A stretch of 64,000 nucleotides of DNA. It comes from Trujillonella endophytica. GTDB lineage: Bacteria; Actinomycetota; Actinomycetes; Mycobacteriales; Geodermatophilaceae. The stretch covers positions 434,001 through 498,000 of the forward strand of contig NZ_JABGCI010000002.1 of NCBI RefSeq assembly GCF_019799905.1, written 5' to 3'. Position 1 is the stretch's first letter; each line of letters opens with the position of its first letter. The translations under genes were made by a program, and so were the position numbers. The notes under the pieces are model-generated. The model made no database searches. It was not told the origin of the DNA and worked only from the letters and a program-made list of their open reading frames with translations. This document shows positions 58,053 through 64,000 of this stretch, in pieces.

Positions 58053-58826
58053 TCAGTCGGTGAGGACGTCGTACTCGGAGGTGTCGTAGCGCGCGGAGGT
58101 GACGACCTCGGTGGTGTCCTGGGCCACGAGGGTCGCCTGGCTGTGCGCCCCGCAGCCGTAGTCGACGGTGACGACGTGGTCGGCCGCGGGGGCGTAGGCG
58201 TTGCCGCAGGCACCCGCCGCGCTGCGCAGCGACCCGGCGAGCGGCAGGAAGAAGCCGCAGGTCCCGCACGGCCCGGGGGCGTGCCGGGCCATGGACGACC
58301 GCGGCCCGAAGTCGCCGCCGGTCCACCGGGCCAGTGCGCCCGCCCGCCCCTCGCGCGACATCACGCGCTCGCGGCCCAGGCCGAGCTCGGAGGCGACCGC
58401 GCGGGCCTCGGGGTCCTCGGCGCTGTCGTCGTCGACGGTGTAGGAGGGCACCAGCCGGGGGTCGTCCTCGGTGGAGGGCAGGACGTCGCCCACCGAGAGG
58501 TCGCCCGGCCGCAGCCGCTCGTGCCACGGCACCCACGCCGGGGCGAGCAGCGCCTGTTCGCCCGGGAGGAGCACGACCTCGTCGACGGTGATCGACTCCT
58601 CGTCCACGGCGCGGGCCAGGGTGACCGCCCAGTACCAGCCGACGTAGCCGGGCAGGGTACTGGCGAACGAGTGCGTCAGCGCCTCACCGAGGAGCGGGTC
58701 GAAGGCCTCCTCCGGGGTGGCGGAGAGGTGCTCGCCGACGACGCCGGGGTCACCGGCGGTCTCCTCGGCCGCGGCGCGGGCGAGGTCGACGGCGGCGGCC
58801 AGGGGGGACGACGGGGTCTCGGGCAC
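58053..58826 (-). CDS. DUF3027 protein
   Basis: 257 aa from GTG 58826. VGWYWAVTLARAVDEESITVDEVVLLPGEQALLAPAWVPWHERLRPGDLSVGDVLPS is the core of actinobacterial DUF3027; a C-terminal part has four cysteines (GPCGTCGFF, GACGN, GCGAH), likely a zinc ribbon. Unknown function; usually next to the cold-shock gene, as here. Confidence 0.92.
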   Translation of the reverse strand: MPETPSSPLAAAVDLARAAAEETAGDPGVVGEHLSATPEEAFDPLLGEALTHSFASTLPGYVGWYWAVTLARAVDEESITVDEVVLLPGEQALLAPAWVPWHERLRPGDLSVGDVLPSTEDDPRLVPSYTVDDDSAEDPEARAVASELGLGRERVMSREGRAGALARWTGGDFGPRSSMARHAPGPCGTCGFFLPLAGSLRSAAGACGNAYAPAADHVVTVDYGCGAHSQATLVAQDTTEVVTSARYDTSEYDVLTD

Positions 58827-58927
58827 GGCACCATTGTCGCGTACCCGTCGACCCCTGCCCCCTCCGGTGCCGAGCGCGCCGCTCCCGCCTTCCCCGCCTG
58901 ATCAGCGACGTGCGGCACCATGGAGCG

Positions 58928-60808
58928 GTGCCCGACTCCCCGCCCCCCGGTCCGCGCCGCGGCATGCTGCGCCGCCGGTCGGCGCCGCCGGTGACCGGGC
59001 CCCTGGAGACGACCCCGGTGGAGCGGCCCCGCGCGGCCACGCGCCCCATGCCCACGGCCGACCCCGGGGACGGCGCCCCGACCGGTCGGACGACCCACGT
59101 GCCGGCGCCCGCCGTGGCGCCGCAGCAGGCCCCGCAGTACGGGGCCCCCTACGGGGCGCCGCCGTACGCGGCGGCCGGGTACCCGCCGGGCCCCTACCCC
59201 GCGGGCCCGTACCCCGCGGGCCAGTACCCGCCGGGGCAGTACCCGCCGGGGCAGTACCCGCCGGGGCAGTACCCGCCGGGCGGCTACGCCCCCGTCCCCT
59301 ACCAGCCGGGGCCCTATCCGCCGGGGCCGTACCCGCCCGGCCCGTACCCGCCCGGCCCGCCGGGCTGGTATCCCGCGCAGCCGCCCGCCGGCTGGCCGGA
59401 GCAGGGACCGGCCGACGCGGCCTCGCCGACCGCCGTCCTGCCGGAGGACCGGGCGGAGTCGCCCACGGAGCCGGCGTCCGCCCTCCCCGGGCAGCGGACC
59501 ACGGTGACCCGGGTGGCGGTCGCGCGGTCCCGCGAGCTGACCGGCGCCGCGGTGCGCCGGGTGAAGGCCGCCAGCCGGGCCGACGGCGCGGAGGAGAGCG
59601 GCCTCACCCGGCTGCTGTGGGCCAACGCCCTCCACGCGGCCGGCGACGCGATGATCGCCGTCTCCCTCGCCGGCACCCTCTTCTTCGCGGCGACGGCCGA
59701 CGCCCAGCGCAGCAACGTGGCGCTCTACCTGCTGGTGACCATGGCCCCGTTCGCGGTGGTCGCGCCGGTGATCGGCCCGCTGCTGGACCGGCTGCAGCGC
59801 GGCCGGCGGTGGGCGATGGGTGCGGCCGATCTCGGCCGCGCCGTGCTGGCCCTCGTGATGGCCGCGCACTACGACGACCTGTTCCTCTATCCCGCCGCGC
59901 TCGGCGTGCTGGTGCTCTCCAAGGCGCACAACGTGCTGCGCGCCGCCGTCCTGCCCCGGGTGCTGCCCGGCGCGATGTCGCTGACCAGCGCGAACTCGCG
60001 GACGTCGGTGTTCGGCCTGCTCACCTCCGCGGTGTTCGGCGGGATCGCTGCCGGCGTGGCCTGGGCCTTCGGCTTCCCGCCCGAGCTGTGGGCGACGGCG
60101 GTCGTGTTCACCATCGCCGGGGTGCTGGCGATCCGGCTGCCCGCCCACGTCGACGTGCCGACCGGCGAGCAGCCCGCCGACGTCCTCACCACCACCCCGC
60201 AGGACACGGTGGGGAAGCGCCGCCGCCAGGTGAGCCCGCACGTGGTGGTCGCGCTGCGGGCCAACTCGGCGCTGCGCGGCCTGGGCGGGTTCCTCACGAT
60301 CTTCTCGGCGTTCCTGGTGCAGGCGACGGCCGACGGGTGGGAGGGGACCCTCGCGCTGGGCGGGATAGCGGCGGCGGCCGGCGTCGGCAGCGTGCTGGGC
60401 ACCGGGGTCGGATCGCGGCTGCACACGGCCAACCCCGACCAGATGGTGCTGATCTCCGCCGGCGTCGCGGCCGGGATCACCGTGCTGGCCGCCATCTTCT
60501 TCAGCCTGCTCATGGCCGCCGTCGTGGCCGGCGTGTCCGCGGTGGCCAACGCGCTGGGCAAGGTGTCCCTCGACGCCATCATCCAGCGGGAGGTGCCGGA
60601 CTCGCAGCGCGCCTCGGCGTTCGCCCGCTCGGAGACGATGCTGCAGCTGGCCTGGGTGGTCGGCGGCGCGCTGGGGATCGCGCTGCCGACGATCGGCTGG
60701 CTCGGCTTCACCGTCGCGGCGGCGCTGCTCGTCCTGGCGGTCGGCGTCGTCCTGTGGGGCCGGCAGCGGCAGGGCCGCACCCCGCCCGCCGAGCAGTGGG
60801 CCCGGTGA
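58928..60808 (+). CDS. MFS-like membrane protein with Pro/Gly/Tyr-rich N-terminal region
   Basis: 626 aa from GTG 58928, after GGAGC (GTG 58910 possible). Residues ~1-215: disordered, with PYPAG, four perfect QYPPG repeats and PYPPG repeats around 80-150. Then ~12 TM segments (ALHAAGDAMIAVSLAGTLFFAATADAQR; GPLLDRLQRGRRWAMG = MFS loop). Conserved neighbour of DUF3027 and DUF2771. Coupled to the lipoprotein gene (GTGA). Role unknown. Confidence 0.88.
   Translation: MPDSPPPGPRRGMLRRRSAPPVTGPLETTPVERPRAATRPMPTADPGDGAPTGRTTHVPAPAVAPQQAPQYGAPYGAPPYAAAGYPPGPYPAGPYPAGQYPPGQYPPGQYPPGQYPPGGYAPVPYQPGPYPPGPYPPGPYPPGPPGWYPAQPPAGWPEQGPADAASPTAVLPEDRAESPTEPASALPGQRTTVTRVAVARSRELTGAAVRRVKAASRADGAEESGLTRLLWANALHAAGDAMIAVSLAGTLFFAATADAQRSNVALYLLVTMAPFAVVAPVIGPLLDRLQRGRRWAMGAADLGRAVLALVMAAHYDDLFLYPAALGVLVLSKAHNVLRAAVLPRVLPGAMSLTSANSRTSVFGLLTSAVFGGIAAGVAWAFGFPPELWATAVVFTIAGVLAIRLPAHVDVPTGEQPADVLTTTPQDTVGKRRRQVSPHVVVALRANSALRGLGGFLTIFSAFLVQATADGWEGTLALGGIAAAAGVGSVLGTGVGSRLHTANPDQMVLISAGVAAGITVLAAIFFSLLMAAVVAGVSAVANALGKVSLDAIIQREVPDSQRASAFARSETMLQLAWVVGGALGIALPTIGWLGFTVAAALLVLAVGVVLWGRQRQGRTPPAEQWAR
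59222..59281 (+). repeat. 15-nt tandem repeat coding QYPPG
   Basis: Four units of CAGTACCCGCCGGGG (the last ends in GGGC) in the disordered head of the MFS-like protein. Unit is in frame, so length can vary. Flanked by related PYPAG/PYPPG codons. Confidence 0.9.
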
Positions 60809-61251
60809 GGCGGGCCGCAGCGGGGGCCCTGGCCCTGGTCGCCGTCCTGACCGCCTGCGGCGAGGACGAGCCCGAGGGCCCGCCGCCGGTGCAGGTGGTC
60901 GTCGGGGCGCAGGACGTGGACGCCGCGCCCACCCAGTACTGCCTGGACGGCGAGCGCCAGCAGTACGCCTCGGTGACGCCACCGATCCTCGAGGTCCCCG
61001 CGGACTCGCCGATCGCGCTGACGGTGTCCGACGACGTCGCCGACCGTGGCTGGAGCGTCCAGGTCTTCGACGACCAGCTGTCCGAGAAGATCGGCGAGGT
61101 CGACGTCGAGGCGGGCACCACGACCTTCGACGGGATCAACAGCTCCGACGTCGTCCCCGCGGCCTTCTACCTCGTCGTCGTCGAGGACAAGGGCACCGCG
61201 TGCGGCGAGTTCTCCGGCGCCTGGCCGATCGGCTTCATCCGGCCCGAATAG
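60805..61251 (+). CDS. DUF2771-like lipoprotein
   Basis: 148 aa from GTG 60805, overlapping the previous stop (GTGA). Signal with lipobox ALALVAVLTAC (Cys at ~18). The mature domain is ~125 aa with LEVPADSPIALTVSDDVADRGWSVQVFDDQLSEKIGEV and an ending WPIGFIRP. Actinobacterial DUF2771 family, membrane-anchored, unknown function. Moves with the MFS-like gene. Confidence 0.88.
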   Translation: MRRAAAGALALVAVLTACGEDEPEGPPPVQVVVGAQDVDAAPTQYCLDGERQQYASVTPPILEVPADSPIALTVSDDVADRGWSVQVFDDQLSEKIGEVDVEAGTTTFDGINSSDVVPAAFYLVVVEDKGTACGEFSGAWPIGFIRPE

Positions 61252-61283
61252 CGACCGCACCTCGATCGCCGCCCCGCCTGGAA

Positions 61284-61344
61284 CGGCCCCCTCCCACGGG
61301 CCCACGCTGAGCTCGCGAAGCGTGGGGAGGGAGGGGGTCCTCCT
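61284..61344. repeat. Stop-codon-associated palindrome, family A
   Basis: CGGCCCCCTCCCACGGGCCCACGCTGAGCTCGCGAAGCGTGGGGAGGGAGGGGGTCC-type stem between convergent genes; on the minus strand it starts 2 nt after the cold-shock gene stop. Confidence 0.7.
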
Positions 61345-61740
61345 TCAGTGCTCCAGGTCCGTCGCGACCGCCCGCAGCACGGTGCCGACCTTGCGAGCGT
61401 GGCCGCGGTCGGGGTGCCGGCCGTGGCGCAGCCCCTCGGAGACGTCGTCGAGCAGCTTGATCAGGTCCTCGATGATCGGCACGAGCTCGTCGGGCTTCTT
61501 GCGGGTCGCCGCGGCGTGCGCGGCGGTGACCGACGGCAGCGGGTCCAGGACGCGGACCTGCAGGGCCTGGTCGCCGCGGCGGCCGGCGACGATGCCGAAC
61601 TCGACGCGCTGACCGGGCTTGAGCTCCTCGGTCCCCGACGGCAGGGCGTCCTTGTGCACGAAGACGTCGGGACCGTCCTCGCGGGACAGGAAGCCGAAGC
61701 CCTTCTCCGGGTTGAACCACTTCACTCTGCCGGTCGGCAC
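61345..61740 (-). CDS. Cold-shock domain protein with C-terminal extension (CspB-like)
   Basis: 131 aa from GTG 61740. Residues 1-67 form the CSD with RNP1-like KGFGFLS and RNP2-like DVFVHKDAL. The remaining ~64 residues are a helical extension ([29 protein letters not shown]), as in mycobacterial Rv0871/CspB-type proteins. RNA/ssDNA binding. Confidence 0.93.
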   Translation of the reverse strand: MPTGRVKWFNPEKGFGFLSREDGPDVFVHKDALPSGTEELKPGQRVEFGIVAGRRGDQALQVRVLDPLPSVTAAHAAATRKKPDELVPIIEDLIKLLDDVSEGLRHGRHPDRGHARKVGTVLRAVATDLEH

Positions 61741-61874
61741 GTCGATCCCTCGGTCACTCAGCGGTCGGTCCGGCGGACTGCCGGGCAGGCGGGCGCAGCA
61801 CCGCGCCGCCCGTCGGCCAGGTTAGTCGGCGTCCGCCGGCGCCGGAGAACGCATCCCGGCGCCGCCTCCCGGGC

Positions 61875-63134
61875 TCAGGCCCCGGTGGCGACCGTCATCC
61901 TGCTGATCCGCCGCGCGTTCCAGTGCTGCGGGTCGTACTCGATGTCGCCGACGATGCGGCCGGTGTCGCCGAAGCGGTCGCGGAACTCCTGCAGCATCAG
62001 CCGGCCCTGGACCTTGACCAGGTTGAGCCCGATGCACAGGTGTGGCCCCGCGCCGAAGACCAGGTTGCCCGCGTGGTTGCGGGTGATGTCGAAGCGGAGC
62101 GGGTCCGGCCACTTCTTCGGGTCGACCCAGGAGGGCCCGAGCAGCGGGTAGACGAAGGACCCCTTGGGGAGCACCTGCCCGCCGATCTCGACGTCCTCCC
62201 GGGGGAAGCGCGGGATGGCGCCCAGCTTGCCCATGGACCCCCACCGCAGGGTCTCGATGACCGCGCCCTCGTACAGCTCGGGGCGCTCGCCGAGCAGCGC
62301 CCACTGGTCGGGGTGGGTGAGGAAGGCCTGGAGCGCCGTGGTGTGCAGGTCGACGGCGGTGTCGGCGCCGGCCGAGATCAGCGAGATGAGCAGCGCGACG
62401 ATCTCCAGGTCGTGCAGCTTCTCCCCGTCGATCTCCGTGCCGATGAGCGTGCCGATGAAGTCGTCGCGGGCTCCCGTGCGGCGCTCCTCCCGCACGGTCT
62501 CGATGAGGAACTCCAGCCCCGGGATGGTGTCCTCCTGGAACCGCGCCCGCTCCTCGGCGGTGTACAGCGGGTTCGCCGCCCGGACGAGGTTCCAGCCCAG
62601 GCCGTGCTCGAAGAGCGTGTCGGCGTCCGAGGGCACCCCGACCATGCGGGCGATCGCCCGGATCGGGACCTTGGCCGCGATGTCGTCGGCGACGTCGAAC
62701 TGCCGCGGGTCGGGGATCTCGTCGAAGACGCCCACGATCGAGTCGCGGATGCGGTGCTCGATCAGGTCCATCACCTTGCGCGAGAACGCCGGGGCGGTCA
62801 GCCGCCGCAGGCGCATGTGGCCCTCGGTGGTCTGGTTCTGCAGGTGGAAGGCCATCACCTCGTTGTAGAGGTTCCACTCCGACCGCGGCTTGGGCGGCGG
62901 GGCGTGCTCCCAGTCGGCGAAGCTCGTGCTGAACCGCGGGCTGCGGGTGACCTCCAGCGCCAGGTCGTGCGGCGAGATCATCCAGACGCCGAGGTCCGTG
63001 TGGAACGCCACCGGGAACTCGTCGCGCATCCGCTGCCACACCGGCCAGGGGTTGCGCACGAAGTCCATCGACTTCGGGTCGTACACCGAGAAGTCGATCT
63101 CGGCCCGGTCGGTGCTGGTCGCCGTCACGGTCAC
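61875..63134 (-). CDS. Cytochrome P450
   Basis: 419 aa from GTG 63134, with GAGGAG upstream (a longer start at 63188 lacks one). I-helix SAGADTA (acid-alcohol pair), ExxR ETLR, PERF-type block FDITRN, and heme loop FGAGPHLCIGLNLVKVQ with the axial Cys. No membrane anchor, so a soluble class I type needing ferredoxin and a reductase such as the FprA-like protein (21741). No ferredoxin gene adjacent. Substrate unknown. Confidence 0.95.
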   Translation of the reverse strand: MTVTATSTDRAEIDFSVYDPKSMDFVRNPWPVWQRMRDEFPVAFHTDLGVWMISPHDLALEVTRSPRFSTSFADWEHAPPPKPRSEWNLYNEVMAFHLQNQTTEGHMRLRRLTAPAFSRKVMDLIEHRIRDSIVGVFDEIPDPRQFDVADDIAAKVPIRAIARMVGVPSDADTLFEHGLGWNLVRAANPLYTAEERARFQEDTIPGLEFLIETVREERRTGARDDFIGTLIGTEIDGEKLHDLEIVALLISLISAGADTAVDLHTTALQAFLTHPDQWALLGERPELYEGAVIETLRWGSMGKLGAIPRFPREDVEIGGQVLPKGSFVYPLLGPSWVDPKKWPDPLRFDITRNHAGNLVFGAGPHLCIGLNLVKVQGRLMLQEFRDRFGDTGRIVGDIEYDPQHWNARRISRMTVATGA

Positions 63135-63266
63135 GGGGGCTCCTCGGGTCGCCGCACGCGACGGGACGCCGTCCCACGCGCGAGTCACATAGTGATTGGT
63201 ATGTGACCCGCATCATGCTCGCTGAGCACGATTCAGCTCAAGGGCCGGGGCCGATCCCGGCGGGTC

Positions 63267-63833
63267 TCAGTCGGCGTCGGGGACCTCCACGATGCCGAGC
63301 CGGCCCAGCAGGTCGAGGAAGACGACGGCGAAGTCGTTGTCGGCGACCTCCCGCCGCACGTGTGCCCAGTCGACCTGCTCGCGCAGCGCCCGGGCGACCG
63401 GGAGCATCCGCGCGAAGTCGCAGTAGTGCTCGTCGAGGGCCATCAGCTTGGTGACGACGATGTCGGTCGCCGCCAGGACGGGCATGTGCACCGACAGGAC
63501 GGGCTTGTCCTCGGCGCGCTCGATGAGGTCGGTCTCGACCGGGTTGCCGCACACCCGCCAGAGGACGTCGACGAACGAGTCGCCCTGCACGACCTTGGTC
63601 AGCCAGTCCTCTGCGGGGTCGGCGACCTCGAGGCCGGCCTCGGCCAGCACCTTGGCGGCCCGCTCGGCCTCCGCGGCCGGCACGAGGAAGTCGGCGTCGT
63701 GGTCGGGCTCGGGGGCACCGCGCACCCAGGCGGCGTACCCGCCGCACAGGGCGAAGGGCACCCCGCCCTCCTTGAGGGCGACGGCGGTGCGCTTGAGCAG
63801 GTCGCGGATCTCTTCGCGGTCGTCGGGCTGCAC
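63267..63833 (-). CDS. Nucleotidyltransferase-fold protein
   Basis: 188 aa from GTG 63833. PFALCGGYAAWVRGAPEPDHDADFLV carries the GG...(D/H)xD pattern of minimal nucleotidyltransferases (DUF6036-like / lincosamide-type); later helices ATDIVVTKLMALDEHYCDFARMLPVARAL. No HEPN partner next to it. Could be a tRNA- or protein-modifying enzyme, or an inactive relative. Confidence 0.75.
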   Translation of the reverse strand: MQPDDREEIRDLLKRTAVALKEGGVPFALCGGYAAWVRGAPEPDHDADFLVPAAEAERAAKVLAEAGLEVADPAEDWLTKVVQGDSFVDVLWRVCGNPVETDLIERAEDKPVLSVHMPVLAATDIVVTKLMALDEHYCDFARMLPVARALREQVDWAHVRREVADNDFAVVFLDLLGRLGIVEVPDAD

Positions 63834-63904
63834 GGGGGCCTGCTACCCGCTCCGGCCCGGTGCACGCACGGTAGGGAACGCCCTGCTCGGGGCATGGGCG
63901 GGAC

Positions 63905-64000
63905 GTGCGCATCGCGACCTTCAACATCCTGCACGGCCGCTCCCTCACCGACGACCGCGTCGACGTCGACCGACTCGCCGCCGCCGTCAAGGCCCTGGAC
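63905..64000 (+). CDS. Endonuclease/exonuclease/phosphatase (EEP) family protein, 3' end outside window
   Basis: Only the first 32 codons are present, from GTG 63905: VRIATFNILHGRSLTDDRVDVDRLAAAV. RIATFNILHGR with the Asn is the first EEP motif (metal ligand). Divergent from the nucleotidyltransferase. Activity cannot be narrowed from this fragment. Confidence 0.7.
   Translation, partial: MRIATFNILHGRSLTDDRVDVDRLAAAVKALD

Overview
The window is chromosomal DNA of a very high-GC actinobacterium. Gene content (HU with a lysine/alanine-rich tail, SepH, DUF3027, DUF2530, DUF2771, F420-type luciferase-fold oxidoreductase, UdgX), many GTG starts and 1-4 nt stop/start overlaps fit Actinomycetota. 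The dispersed palindromes placed right after stop codons, the many ANTAR proteins and the general style suggest Geodermatophilaceae (Blastococcus / Geodermatophilus / Modestobacter-like). That family-level call is an inference. Gene order from citA and serC through sepH, a SpoU methylase, a MarR gene and DUF3027 to a CspB-like gene recalls the mycobacterial Rv0871-Rv0889 neighbourhood, with local insertions.

Region by region. (1) 1-3033: the end of a lower-GC island. It holds a large multidomain WD40-GTPase-TIR protein cut by the window edge, then a displaced 3' end of a tRNA-Arg(CCT)-like gene, which marks an integration site. (2) 3224-9635: signalling. An RsbW-like kinase and RsbU-like phosphatase, HU, a RibD-type reductase, a STAS-ANTAR protein, two GAF-ANTAR proteins and a small unknown. 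(3) 9850-13503: a GGDEF-EAL protein, then a tightly coupled SpeD-like / LuxI-fold acyltransferase pair. (4) 13563-18201: an ECF sigma / anti-sigma / ABC transporter operon, a two-TM K+ channel and a small acetyltransferase. (5) 18307-21343: photolyase, Nei glycosylase and a secreted GH25-like protein. (6) 21353-29130: metabolism, with a monooxygenase, FprA-type reductase, inositol-phosphatase-like protein, glycosyltransferase, PEP carboxylase and an SMP-30 lactonase. (7) 29152-31052: a low-GC two-gene cassette (AAA ATPase plus TOPRIM-like protein) lying between two convergent host genes, a likely phage-defence insertion. (8) 31220-38638: TPR protein, F420-type oxidoreductase, VOC protein, Na+-type ABC exporter, UdgX, MFS exporter and PdxH. 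(9) 38763-47169: citA, serC, MFS, S9 peptidase, sepH, a stress-type membrane protein and a SpoU methylase. (10) 47220-51454: an FAD oxidoreductase, a membrane protein and a DrrAB-like exporter with its TetR regulator, this last cluster bracketed by two large palindromes. (11) 51537-64000: thioesterase, aldo/keto reductase, ThpR, MFS/MarR pair, purine permease, DUF2530, DUF3027, an MFS protein with a Pro/Gly/Tyr-rich head, a DUF2771 lipoprotein, cold-shock protein, P450, nucleotidyltransferase and the first codons of an EEP-family hydrolase.

The strongest candidates for undescribed biology are the WD40-GTPase-TIR protein beside the tRNA-derived att site, the ATPase/TOPRIM-like cassette, and the SpeD-like/LuxI-like pair, which could make a new small molecule. 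Two dispersed palindrome families are also worth attention: one sits in fixed orientation right behind stop codons, the other brackets an exporter cluster.
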